64,000 nt of DNA from Mixophyes australis (GCA_036250195.1 JAVHZZ010000003.1:338339375-338403374); one strand, 5' to 3'; counted from the stretch's first letter, positions 24,462 to 35,875 are shown. Notes: generated by a model not told the origin, from the letters alone. Made by a program: numbers and translations.

Positions 24462-24738
24462 GGCCTAATTTAGCATTGGGAGCAAATGAGCCAATTTGCA
24501 CCTTGGTAAAACCATGTTGCAATTCAGAGGCGGGTAAATTTAAAATGTTAAGACAGATTTAGAGTTGGGAGAGGGCGTGTCCTAGCTGTAGTGTAAAAAG
24601 AAAACTGTTCAGTATGTGTGTGCTACATGCAAAAGCAGCCACCAAAAAATAAAATAAATTTTCACCCCCTGCATTGCAACATGGTTTGTCCAGGATTTGG
24701 TCCTTACTTTGCTTTGCTCCTAAATCTCAATAAAGCCC
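24462..24738. mobile_element. MITE with GCATT-GGAGCAAA ends
   Basis: Left end GGCCTAATTTAGCATTGGGA-GCAAA and the inverse of the right end, GGGCTTTATTGAGATTTAGG-AGCAAA, are imperfect inverted repeats. The interior has ACCATGTTGCAAT and ATTGCAACATGGT in inverse. Similar interior text (AAAACCATGTTACAATGCAA, ATGCAACATGGTTTT) is in the element at 59321. The target duplication is unclear. Confidence 0.55.
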
Positions 24739-25813
24739 TTAATCTAGTTAAAACTCCACCTTATGGGGTTGCACTAAAAATCTACCATTCAGTGTACCCT
24801 CCACACAATGGTGTAAGTCTACGAAAGTGCAGTTTGGCAAAATTGCTAATTTCTTGGTGGTTTTATGTGAGGTTTGTAAACCAAGCCTTACTTCAGGCAA
24901 AACGCACATAAAACGTCTGTTTTAAAAAAACTCCAGATCTGAAATTAACATCCCGATTTTTTTTAAATGCCAAGATGTCAAATTGTGAAAGTATCAGTTT
25001 TGTAAACCACACATCAAACCACCAGAAAAAAAGGCACTAAGTTTACAGGCGAGACTGGAGTATGATGTCTGTAAAAAGGGCAACAATCCAATCTGGTACT
25101 GAGGGTGTTTCAAGATGGCGTTGTTTGGGAGTGGGGCGAGAGTGTTATTAGGAGTGTTTGCTCCACGGGTTGGTCCCATAGTGGGCTACTTTGGGCTGGG
25201 TCACTGGGCCACCTGCATTTTCTTCCCTTTAAAATGATCCTAATAGGCGCTGAGTCGAGTCTCACCCCCCCCCCCCCCCCCCCCAGGCTAAAGTTTGACA
25301 CTATCGCGAACACTGACTCGTTGAAGTAGAGTCACCAGCAGGTCCTCCTCATATTATTGTAATTCCACTACCAGGAAGGGCCACCTCAGGTGACTGCTGC
25401 TGTTCTCCTTCCTTCTGTTACACCCTTTATACGCCATTTGATATCCAAATAGCATTTTACAGTGGCCCACTGTACATTGCAATGGCTCAACAGCAGAGCA
25501 GTCTAGAAGAAACCATCTCACAACTGCTTGGCTACCTGACTGCAAATCATGTGCTCATAGCACCATAGAATCTTACTAATGAGCGCACAATTCTCCTCTT
25601 GGGAAAATCTTAAATTACACCCTGGCTTTCATTTCACTACATGTCTTCTCATCAGGCCTTGCCTCTACTCCTCCCCCTGTGTCTTCTCAGCTACTTCCTG
25701 CCCTAATTCTCTATCCTCCTCCAGCAGATCTTATTACCAGGTGCTTGGCACCCATAAATAGCAAAATAGCATGTGTACATTATCCTGTTGCCTTTCTCAG
25801 TACTTCACTTGTA
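24739..25813. other. unassigned, no gene seen; poly-C tract
   Basis: No gene. A pure run of 20 C lies at 25265-25284. Frames on both strands around it have low-complexity proline or glycine runs. Confidence 0.45.
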
Positions 25814-25821
25814 TGGATAGT

Positions 25822-26124
25822 CAGGGCCATCTTTTCCATTGGGCACGATAGGCAGCTGCCCGGGGGCCCCACAGGCAAGGGGGCCCCATAGACACGGCTC
25901 TTAATGAGAATAAATAATCCTGCAAAAGAAAAAAACCTGCAAAAAAAACCTACAATGGTCACTGAGCAAGTACATCTATCTATCTCTATCTCTATATATC
26001 TATATCTATATCTGTAACTGTATACATCTATATATCTATATCTATATCTATATCTATATCTATATCTAGGGGCTCCGATGCACTGCTTTGCCCGGGGGCC
26101 CATAATGTTGTTAAGATGGCCCTG
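25822..26124. mobile_element. hAT-like MITE carrying a TATATC microsatellite
   Basis: Ends CAGGGCCATCTTTTCCATTG and, in inverse, CAGGGCCATCTTAACAACAT. The duplication TGGATAGT is exact (25814-25821 and 26125-26132). Inside, 25975-26067 is a (TATATC)n-like tract. GCCCGGGGGCCC occurs near both ends. The 146-aa minus-strand frame at 25780-26220 just reads through the element. Confidence 0.88.
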
Positions 26125-26132
26125 TGGATAGT

Positions 26133-26252
26133 GCAATAAGTAGATTCCAGGTGAGAAGGCACTCAAGGATTTAGGACAATTTGTAGTTAGTATCAAAAAG
26201 GTGTATTTAATCCATTCCACATTTCAGTATAGTACTTTCCTCAGGGACATCA
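26133..26252 (-). mobile_element. possible PLE terminal-repeat fragment
   Basis: On the minus strand CTGAGGAAAGTACTATACTG followed by AAATGTGGAATGGATTAAAT and ACACCTTTTTGATAC has the style of PLE terminal repeats, where a hammerhead core is followed by GAAAC and an A/T-rich stretch. The core here is CTGAGGA, a 4-bp stem AGTA/TACT, and GAAAT. It is wedged between two hAT-like MITEs, and its boundaries are unknown. Confidence 0.35.
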
Positions 26253-26534
26253 GGGGCGCACGGAGGATTTGTCTGGGGGGGTTTCCTCCGCCCCCGGGGA
26301 AAAAAAAATCCTAGAGAACTGCCGCGCATGCGCGGGCTGCACTGTAGTATACAGCAGCCGCGGCGCTGTCAAAGAAGCGTCCGCGGCGGTGCTGTATACA
26401 ATACAGCACCGCCGCGGACGCTTCTTAGACAGCGCCGCGGCTGCTGTATACTACAGTGCCGACATGTAGGGCACTTTTTAGCGGAAGGGGGGGGGGGTTT
26501 CTGGAGACCCAGAAACCCCCCTGCATGCGCCACT
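26253..26534. mobile_element. hAT-like MITE with a very long GC-rich hairpin
   Basis: Ends GGGGCGCACGGAGG and, in inverse, AGTGGCGCATGCAGG. The duplication GGACATCA is exact (26245-26252 and 26535-26542). The core 26338-26460 is an almost perfect palindrome. Its arms include TGTAGTATACAGCAGCCGCG, GCGTCCGCGGCGGTGCTGTA and their inverses, centred near 26400. The frames at 26269-26469 and 26328-26612 are chance. Confidence 0.8.
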
Positions 26535-26542
26535 GGACATCA

Positions 26543-27544
26543 TGCAGGGAAGCCTACCCAGTGCCTTCTAAGGTTCTTATTAGTCACTCAGGCAAATGCA
26601 GATAGAAAGTAAAGCAATACATTTATTGTAATAAACAGTAGATTATTATGTATACACAGTAAATAAATGCCAGGCAGGTTTACCACATCATCCGTCCTTT
26701 ACCCCACTAGCTTAAGGAACTACAGTCACCTGGATGTCCTGACTTAAAGACCCATGGAGTTCTTCTCTTAGCTGCAGCTGTAGTCCATTGCTAGAGAACA
26801 AAATCTGAAAACCAGCCACACTGCACGAGTCGTGAATCAAATCTCAGAATGAATATCATCTCCGCCCCCTGGAGTGGCTCCTTATATCTAGGGTAAATTC
26901 CCATAGTGCTTTACCCTCCTTGGGCAAACCCCTGCCTCTCTATATCTTTAAGCATTGGTGGGTCCTGGATCAGGGGGTTAAAGGGGGAAGTGGAAATGAG
27001 CTGTGTTTCCACAGAAGCCCCCTGCTGGGATGCAGACAAACCTTCTGGACTAGTCCTATGATATTGACACTAATTGGCCTCCTCCACCTCCAAAGATAGA
27101 GAAGTAGTCAGCCCCTCCTAAAATTAACCCCTTACACTACTTTGTGATGTCACAGGGTCCCCAACTGTTCCATGCTTCCTGTAGAGAAAGGAGGGGGAGA
27201 ATAAATGCAGCTCCAGCACCCTCACCTGTATCCTGGACACCACCTAATCTTTACCCATAACCCACCTGACTTCAGTTTGAGAACAATGCATAACAGCATC
27301 ACTGAATTAACAACCAACAAGTTTTTACAATGGGTAACAGGGAATGAAGAGAAGGGAAAGAAGTCTCTTATCTAGGCATGGCTACACTGTCCACTTATTC
27401 ACATGCAATTAGACACTGCAGTTGTACTCTTTTCAGCTGGGGAACAAAAGCTATAAAAAGTACATGCTATAATCCACATTTTGTGAGAAACGAGGGACTG
27501 GCTGGTTAGGGTGATATTAATACCTTGTTTCAGCACAGAGAGCT
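26543..27544. other. unassigned, LTR-like text but no gene seen
   Basis: TTTATTGTAATAAACAGTAG near 26621 and CCTTACACTACTTTGTGATG near 27131 have the look of old LTR sequence in reverse orientation. No ends, primer-binding site or coding region was found. Confidence 0.35.
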
Positions 27545-27830
27545 TAAATTCTAAGAGGAAGAGGGCACAGCTGAAACAAGAGCAACAAGAGTGACTCTGA
27601 GTGGAGACTGGAACAGTTGTGAGGGTGCATTAGTGTGAATAGTATCATCTGGGATAAGGTAAAAAGGTCTAAAGATTTGAAGGCTGTGGGAAAGCCTGAT
27701 TGGGTGTGGTAGGGAATTCCATAACTGGGTAGCAGCACGGAAAAAGTTTTGTAGGTGGGAGTGCAAAGTGGTTACCAGAGACGAGACAAGGTAGATCTAA
27801 GAGGGCGGGAGGGGGAGTATTTTGATAAAT
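27545..27830 (-). pseudogene. non-LTR retrotransposon tail, ORF2 C-terminal relic
   Basis: The minus strand encodes LHSHLQNFFRAATQLWNSLP near 27780-27715, followed by SLQIFRPF. The pattern (F-R)-(T/S)-x-x-LWNSLP near the C-terminus is typical of reverse transcriptase proteins of L2/CR1/Jockey-like LINEs. The frame shifts afterwards and the rest of the element is gone. Two overlapping frames (27551-27766 and 27544-27738) come from this tail. Confidence 0.5.
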
Positions 27831-27870
27831 ACTGTATATAAAAATCTTTGCAGATTGGCTCTCACACTAA

Positions 27871-28031
27871 GGGGTGTATTTACTAAACTGCGGGTTTGAA
27901 AAAGTGGATATGTTGCCTATAGCAACCAATCAGATTCTAATTATCATTTATTTAACACATTCTTCAAAATGACAGCTAGAATCTGATTGGTTGCCATAGG
28001 CAACATCTCCACTTTTTCAAAACCACAGTTT
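27871..28031. mobile_element. palindromic MITE, TTTACTAAACTG family, copy 2
   Basis: Left arm GTATTTACTAAACTGCGGGT...GGATATGTTGCCTATAGCAA, right arm TTGCCATAGGCAACATCTCC. The right terminal repeat is cut short after AACCACAGTTTA, so the outer right end is missing. Confidence 0.75.
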
Positions 28032-31000
28032 ATGTGCAGGTATCACTTCTGACAGCGCAGAGGTGCTGGTGGCCAGCTTGGACCCTGTTGTTTAGTGAAG
28101 GAACTGAGAAAACATATTCTTATTAGAGGAAAGAGACTGTGCAAAGAGTACATATATTTATAAAGATTGTGACCACCTTCTGGGATTATCTACTCTACAT
28201 TTTAGTGAGTATATTGAATGTGAACATTGCAACAATACACTGGGAAGCTCGTGTAAAGTGAAAGAAAGGAGTGAGACAAAATACAGATACTGCACTGGAA
28301 CAATATATTTACACTGCGGGTGTCAGAGGTACATGTATGAGAGTAAAACATTGCTCTATTTCAATTGTGCAGTCTTCCCCAAATATTTCACTGTCTGGCC
28401 TTTCCTATAGTATCCATCTACTCTTGCTCAGAAGTTAAATGCATATAAGCAGTATGTTCCAAGGAAAAAGCCTTTTAATTGCAGCCTGTTGCTCACTCAG
28501 TAATTTTTCAGATGTATTTGGAGTAAATTCCAATTAATAAATTGCTGTTATTCGTTACATTAAATCGTGTCTTGGTCTTTTGTCTGTGCTTGGGGAAACA
28601 CTGCCTCTCTGCTGTAGGGGGTACTTCATTGCAGATCCAGAGGACGAGAGGTCTCACTTCACCCTAAAGGTAATTTTAGTGTCAAAATACTACAGAGTAT
28701 ACCTGTGAGCCCTCACACACCTTTTCAGGCATCACACGAGTACACTTAAAGCCACGTCCTTAGCAACCCGGGTAAAACTGGAATTCATTTAATGCTGAAG
28801 GCAACCAATCTGGAGAAACATATGTCACTTCCAAAAACTACAGTTTAAAGCATGACTGTCAAATCAGCATGACGTTAAAGCTAAACTAAGGTAATCGACT
28901 AAAAGCCTGAAAGTGATGCATATTTAAAACAAATCTGATGTCCCTTTACACCATGTAGTTTTGCAATGTGCATCCAGTGCTGCATGAGGTCCTCTATTGG
29001 GCTCATTGACAAACATTGTATTTAAATGTTCAAATTCTATTGCACCACAGCTACCAATCATGGGCCCTTATGTCCTAGCTTACCAAGATATGACTGGTTT
29101 TTGCCCCAAATTTTCTAAACTGTAGATTTCTTTTTAAAGCAAATTTAGGTAGTTGATGGGAATATGTTTAAGCTATCTGTAATATGGGCTGCATTGTATG
29201 TAAACTGTTTGCAGCTACCAAGTGCTGGAGCTTTCAGAAGAAAAGCAGATGTATAGGTGCTGATTGATTGGTAAATAACAGATAATTGAAAAACTTAAAA
29301 TGTTAGGCAAGCGCTAGGAGGGTCAGGTAACAAACCCTTAAATATTTAGGATAGCTATAATAAAGATGGAAGTTTTAATATAGTACACAAAATTAAATAT
29401 AAGTGAGCTTTGAATTTCTTTAATTAAAAATATATATTTTGTTTCTCTTTAGTATATTCAACTTTGTGTTGCATGCTAAACCTCTTTATGGGTAGCAGTA
29501 GCAACAGCGTCACCTGTAGGATGTAAGAAGACATCGCAATCTACCTGCATCACATTGCAATCTTAATAATGTTGTTAACATTCGCATAAACTGGCTACCT
29601 GCTGGCCTCACCCCTTCTCCTTTAAATTTATCTGCTTGTATATAAAGGGGGAAATATACTGCTCTATGACACATCTCATGGTTTGTGGCACTTTGATGTA
29701 CTGTTTGTAAACCATGATATTTACTAAAGCCAAGACCGCAAATCAAACCTATGGCTGGATCACATTGGAATATATTGTAGATATTTCTTTTAATTAGGAG
29801 TGCAGTGCACCTCTGTATATCATTGCAAATGTACTTATCTTTTTATATTGATATGTGTGAAAATGTATTGACTTCTTAGATAGTATGTCATGTGTTGGTT
29901 TTGCAACTGTCTGGATACAAGCAATCTCATGTTAATTAGACCTTTTTAATCGCTGAGTGACCAAAACGTTTGTTGAGCCTGAAAGACAGGAGGAGGTAAC
30001 TATACTTGCTGGTACTCCCTATGCAAGTGATCACAGATTAATGTGAATTTTGCAAGTTAAATTGCGTTAAAAGCAAGATTAAAGAAATGCTATATGCTGA
30101 TGGTAAACATTACAATAGAAAACCTTAGACGTAGTGGTAACGCAAGCAGCAATGTAAGAAAGTGTTAAACCCCTCCAGGCTGAATTATGCGCAGTCTGCA
30201 CCTGGATTGTTTAGAGAGGCAGAAGGCTGAATTACCTCCTGCCAGGGTATCTGTGTATCTGTGTAAATCTGTTTAAAAGCGCCCTGTTTGATCATCTATT
30301 GGTATCATACCATCTGTAACTTCTGGAGTACCACAAACTGCCACGTGTAACTGTCCTTATTAAGACTGCTTGAGCTAATAAAACATCACTGCTCTACCCA
30401 CTACCTGCAGGTCTGGCCAATGTAATAGACCAGGGTGAACCATCCACAGCAATCCTGATCTGAATGCAAATGGTCAGATGTACAAGCCAGGTGCCCATCA
30501 AGGGTGTGAACTAGCAGTGAGAGTTACCCAGAAGGACGCAGTTCTATGTGCCGGTGAAGGAACCTTGCGGTGGCAGCAGCAAAAGTCCATCCTACTGTGG
30601 TTAGAGGGCGCATTTGGGATAAAGAAAAGGGGAATGTGGCAAGGCAAGCCCAGCCAGTCACCAGCAACACACGGACAGGGAGGCATAGTAGGTCCATCCT
30701 GTCATAAAACCATGTTTATAAAAACCACGAGGTCTGAAATCCCGATTTTTAAGCATGCATACCTTGTGCAATGTATTTTCAGTTTGCAAAAATGTATGAA
30801 CTACAACTGCCAGCACGCAGATGGGTGCCAGCCCATACTTGCACTTGTCTTGCAGTGCCAATAATATGCATTAGTGTTGTCCACATAATAAAAAAAAAAA
30901 TATAGTCTAGCAATAAATAATGAATGATATTAAATAAATATGTAATGATTACCCCTGATATTATATAATAAATGAATGCCCGATATTAAATAAATATATA

Positions 31001-32523
31001 ATGAATGCCTCTGATATTAAATAAATAAATAAATAATACACTGATATTAAATAAATAAATAAATAAATAATGAATGCCCCCAATAGTCTATAGGTAAATA
31101 ATGCCCCCATAAGTATTGCTTAATGTTGCTCCCATAATAATTTAGGGGGAGCACCCAAAGCACAATCAGTTAAACCAATCAGGTGTGGCGTCTTACACTG
31201 CGCAGCCAATAACAGGTAGGCTTTCCAATCACAGGTAGGCTGTTATTTGTTTAATGTTCAATTTTGTATTTCTAGTCTATTGTGGAAATATTTATTTTAC
31301 TTTTTACGGGGACACGTGCACACTTGGCAGCATGCAAGAACCCTTGTGGCTTGTCAGTGCATGCTGGTATTTGTAGCTCCACAAGTATATATTTGGACAA
31401 TTTACCTCTGGTACCCAATGGCCAGGGTTAACTGGATGGTCCCAGCTCTGAGCCTGCTCTCTAGGCATAGAAGCCCAATCATTTGTTTAGGCCCAACACC
31501 TTGAGGACTGGGCCCAAGGCTGAGTAGACAGGGCTTGGGATTGTAAGGGAGAGTTTTTGTTTCCTTTTTTTTTAATTTTTATTTTACACAAGTGATCCTG
31601 GCCAGAACTCCACATAGGCAAACCGCAAAGTAAAACAAAATGTTTCACACAGTAGTAAATCCTGCTGTTTGGACTGTAAAAATGCATGCAGTGTGTGTGT
31701 TTGGGGGAAGGGGTGCAAACCACTCACAAAACCCTTATTAAATCACCCGCAAAGAATTGTAATACACAATGCTACCATAAGCAGTCTAATCATTCGTGTG
31801 TCACTTGTTTTTTCATAGAATGAATACAACAGGTGCTCTAATTATAGTCAAGCACAGGGCTAAAAAAAAACAAAGAAAACAGATAAAACAAATATTACAG
31901 AAGAAGTACATCAAAATAATACATTTAATAAATCTTATAATGATAATATTATAAGAAGTTACTTATAATAAAACAACTGGATTCTGAAATATTTTGTAGA
32001 TTTAATAATATTTCATTTTAGATATACATATGAAAAATGTACATATTTATGACCATTTCCTTTAATATTAAATTATCAGGAAGGCCCCAGTGGGGTTGAC
32101 CAAGATGTGCTATACACAGTATATATACACACACAGTAAATCTATTGTGAGCATACAATAACCTAGGAATATAAGAGATTTGTGTCCCTGGAAATAAACT
32201 CCTGGCATGTATCACATCTTGGTATGTTTATTCTTGTCTGTTTGTTTCATCAGTTTGGTGACTCATTCAGTGGCAAACCAAATGAATTTAGATCTAAGAT
32301 AATTTATCATAGCGCTAGCAATGACAAATACCACTGCATTTTTCTATTTGTGGGCAAAGCTCAAAGAAAACTAAAATAGGTTCAGTTTACTTAAAAACAC
32401 AATGTAGTGTGGCAAAAAGAGCTCTTGGGACACATTTTCCAGGTTTAAACTCATAAGCTTACTATATGAAGAAGAAAATGAATACAACCTTGCTATGTCT
32501 AAAAAAAAAACCAGAGTGTGCCG
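28032..32523. other. unassigned, no gene seen; AT minisatellite inside
   Basis: About 4.5 kb without a recognised gene. A tandem run of GATATTAAATAAATAAAT-like units with GAATGCCC(C/T) lies at about 30905-31085. An LTR-like stretch with AATAAAACATCACTGCTC lies near 30379. The 128-aa frame at 30478-30864 has no domain I recognise and overlaps two frames on the other strand. A possible small exon at 28618-28669 is discussed in the findings. Confidence 0.35.
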
Positions 32524-32816
32524 ACCCGTACAAATCTTAAATAGCCCTAGTGGTGCCAACCTAGGCTGGCACATGCAAAATCGGGAGTACAAAATTGTGG
32601 AGTCCACCTGGATTTATAAATACCAGCGCTAGGCTTAGCCAGTCTGGGCTGGTGGCAACATAGCAGTATAGGTCTATGGCACTATAGCAGGAAAGCAGCA
32701 GGGTGGGGTCCCCCTGTCATAATGCCAAACAAGCCCCAGGCTGATCAGCTTGGGTCTGGATTCCTTAGAGAGTTTGGGCTTGCAAAAAAAAAAATGCGAG
32801 CCCCTCCTCCCTAGGT
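32524..32816 (+). repeat. dispersed repeat, copy facing the one at 35385
   Basis: GTACAAATCTTAAATAGCCC, GGCTGGCACATGCAAAATCG, GCACTATAGCAGGAAA and GCAGGGTGGGGTCC occur in the same order in the inverse of 35385-35665. Together they form an inverted pair about 2.6 kb apart. Confidence 0.6.
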
Positions 32817-32982
32817 TTATATATATATTATTTTATTTGCAGCTCCTACTGCTGATAAATGTTAATACACCTACTTAAGAATATATCCGGTACGCATATA
32901 TAATATCATCTTTCATTTTTGGCCACAGTTCTGGAAAAACTACACTATTAGGCATTTTGCTTTCCTTTTCTCCAAGAACTAT

Positions 32983-32983
32983 G

Positions 32984-33054
<71 letters not shown>
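32983..33054. repeat. (TA)n microsatellite
   Basis: About 70 bases of alternating TA with one C. Confidence 0.92.
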
Positions 33055-33058
<4 letters not shown>

Positions 33059-33307
33059 CGGTTCCACTTGGTAATCTGACATGGAATCATGAATATTTTT
33101 TTATTCAGTGCATATTTTCAACTTGCACGAGATGGTCAAAGTTTGATGTTATGTGACTTTCCACAATATCAGACGTATTGACCTTGCCAGTACACAATGT
33201 ATGTTAAGAATATGCATTATAAATATTTCTAATAATGCTGTATAATTGCAGGAACAAATAGAAGTGAACATTAAAAACTTAATGCACTGCAGTGATGCCA
33301 ATGACTG

Positions 33308-35050
33308 ATAATATGGGAAATACTCAGTGTCCATGATGTTTCTAAATCTCCAAACATGGAGCTTTTCGTTCAATTCCGAGACTTTTGGCCTAGAATCGAT
33401 CAAGCTTCACTCAGCACAGCAATTGAAGATGAAAAGACATCAGCTGTGGTTGCTCCCTGGAAAGATGACATAACTAAGTTTACAGTTGCTCATTTGGAGA
33501 AATTCCAACCGAGAGATGATTACCGTGAGCTATTGGAACCCGCCATAATTTTCTTGGGAGGCATTCCTCCACGTGGAGTACATTTCATATTTCCTGGAGC
33601 TATCCATCAGGCTCGCTGGATGGCCCTGGCCATTTACTCCATCAAGGTGTAGCTGTTCCACAACCAGTAGAATCCACAGCAGCCAGAGTTCAGTGAGTCA
33701 CGGAAGACTCGCGAGATATCGTACTGTGACAAAGTTTGGCATCATCTGCAGGAAGTTTGTCCGTTCATTACTGCCATTTATGTGAGATATTGGTTCCAGA
33801 GCTCATCACCAACTGCAGCTCCAAGGAATGACCTTGCCTTGTTACTGTTAGGAACTCCCAAGTCAGTACAGTGAAACTCGGGAACTACTCAGAAGGCCAG
33901 GTGTTCGCTGGAGCCCCTAGTGGTGGGGACAGACTGGGCTGCGGGCCGACCGAGGGTCGAGTAACGTATACTGACTTAAAGGAGTTCCCAGGAGGGGAGT
34001 GATTGGTGGACTGTAGTATAAGAAGAATCCTAGGTCAAAAGGTAACAGGCACAGATGCAATATCCAAGGACAAGCGAAGGGTCAAACTCACAGGCAGAGA
34101 AGCAAAATCCGATTTCCAGGCAAAAGGTCAAGGTCAGAAGAGAAGGGTCACAGGTCCAATAACAAGCAGGGGTCAAAACACGGGTGATCAAATCTAAGGT
34201 AGCAGGAACCAAAATGGATAGCACAAGCAGGCAGCAGAACTGAGGACAGAACGCTATAACCGGCAATGAGGCAGCAGGCCTCATTGCCCTAAATACTGAA
34301 GCAGACCAATGAGAGCCTAGCTCTCTAATTGCCCACAAGCTGTTCTAATTAGCCTTCAGGCTTGCCCCGCTGTTGCGCACGCGCCCGGCTGCTCTGTAAT
34401 GCCGGGACGCGGCCCTGGACGAGAGAGCTTCTTACCGTTGCCATGGCAACGTCTGACGAGCCCCCGGAAGTGACGTCCCGGTCGCCATAGCGACGGCCGG
34501 GACGGAGACAGGGGAGTCGCGGCGGCTAGGCACCGCTGCGGCTCGTAACAGTTACATGCACTGTCTGTGTATCCAAACAAAGAAGTTGTAACAGTAGCCA
34601 AAAAGTCATTTAACATCTATCAATGGTATCTTTCAGAAACACTGGTTGGTTTAAGTTTCTTTGATGATGAAGTGTCAACAGAAATAAAAAAAACTTATGG
34701 CTGCTGCTATCAAACACTCAGATGGATCTGACAATCCTCTGAAACATATTCCACCAGTTCTTCAGCCAGCAACAAAGGGTTTACATAACTTTGTCACAAG
34801 ATCAACGCTGAGTTTGTTCAAAATTCTTGGTCTGTCTGAGGAATTCTTGGAGTATGACCCGGCAGAATGGCAGAACCTTGAATCATTGAATCATAACAAA
34901 ACAGTCAGAAGATTGCAGACTCAGGGAAGGTAGTAAATGATCTTGCTGAGAGAGGTATGGCGCTAATCCAAGGATTCAATGGCTCGATAACACAAAACGA
35001 GGAACAGAAGCAGTTCCTTTTGCGGTCGTGGAGGAGCATAGCAGTAAGCT
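33308..35050 (+). pseudogene. relic of an unassigned mobile-element protein family, split by an insertion
   Basis: Part 1 (33308-33840) reads MELFVQFRDFWPRIDQ from 33356, then FQPRDDYRELLEPAIIFLGG (33509-33568), IPPRGVHF, PGAIHQARWMALAIYS, and after a frameshift YVRYWFQS and APRNDLALL. Part 2 (34556-35050) reads FNIYQWYLSETLVGLSFFDD, then in other frames LGLSEEFLEYDPAEWQ, NDLAERGMALIQGFN and EEQKQFLL. I recognise this ordered set from uncharacterised proteins that occur in many copies in animal genomes and look transposon-borne. I cannot name the superfamily or point to catalytic residues. The frame is broken at several places and by a 705-bp insertion, so it is dead. A host gene is unlikely given the decay. 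Confidence 0.6.
33846..34550 (-). mobile_element. LTR-like insertion, 705 bp, GTTAC duplication
   Basis: It starts TGTTAGGAACTCCC and ends CTCGTAACA. Exact GTTAC copies flank it (33841-33845 and 34551-34555). TG...CA ends with a 5-bp duplication fit a solo LTR, and on the minus strand the text resembles the LTR-like end at 1-390. It splits the protein relic between APRNDLALL and the next block. The right part is GC-rich (34360-34545), as in a CpG promoter. The ends also agree partly as inverted repeats (TGTTAnGA), so a non-autonomous DNA element is the alternative. Confidence 0.6.
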
Positions 35051-35384
35051 CTGCACATAAACAAAAACTGTTGCCATCAAGAGATCATTATCAAAGTGGG
35101 TAATGTAAACTTGCTGATTGTTTAAAATATTGATGAAAAAAACATTAATATTTAATATATTATGAAACAAATTACCGTTCTGCATTATCGCAATGTAATC
35201 GTCATATTATAAACTTTGGTTGAGCTGTGCAAGTTGTAAATATAATATGATTTCAAAATAAAAATTACGGTCATGTTTTTTCACATAATGGCACATTTTG
35301 CTGGGTTGGTGGTTGTCATTTTCAAACAAAGATTTTTTGGAAATAAAATAAAATAATTTAAATAATTATGATTAACCACCGCCC

Positions 35385-35665
35385 CAGAGTTCTGGGAAGA
35401 GCCCTGGTGCTTTTCAGCACAGGGATGGTTAAACCTAGTGGAAAGGGGCCCACATTTTTTGCAGGGCAGCCTGAAGCTGGTTTGGCATTATGGCAGGTGG
35501 ACTCCACCCTGCGGGTTTCCCTGCTATAGTGCCAACAGACTGGCAAAGTCCAGTGCTGGTATTTGTAAATACAATATTTTCCAATATTTTCTCCCCCCCC
35601 CTCCCGATTTTGCAAGTGCCAGCTTTAACTGGCAGCAGTAGGGCAGCTTACGATTTGTATGGGGA
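35385..35665 (-). repeat. dispersed repeat, inverted partner of 32524
   Basis: The inverse reads TACAAATCGTAAGCTGCCCT, GCTGGCACTTGCAAAATCGG, GGCACTATAGCAGGGAAACC and GCAGGGTGGAGTCCACC, matching 32524-32816 in order. Frames at 35358-35615, 35438-35641 and 35490-35744 are inside it. Confidence 0.6.
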
Positions 35666-35875
35666 GTGGCACACTGTTATTTTTTTATTGTTATTGTTTA
35701 TTTATCAGCCTTACGGAGCCATCCCCAGTGCAGTGTATATATGAAGTAATGCCACTGAGGAGGCGGGACATTTAAAACAGATTCTGATGCAAGTGTCGGA
35801 ATGTAAAATTTGTAACTCAAGGAGATTTAACCCTTGCATGTGACAGAAAAGCTGCTGTGCATATTTTATTTGCAG

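Noticed and set aside
25780..26220. 146-aa minus-strand frame with YRYRYR runs
   Set aside because: It translates the TATATC tract of a MITE.
30478..30864. 128-aa plus-strand frame as a gene
   Set aside because: No recognisable family, opposite-strand frames overlap it, and the surroundings look like decayed repeat DNA.
33356..33652. Host gene exon reading of the 98-aa frame
   Set aside because: The continuation is frameshifted, interrupted by an insertion, and the family is multi-copy and transposon-like.
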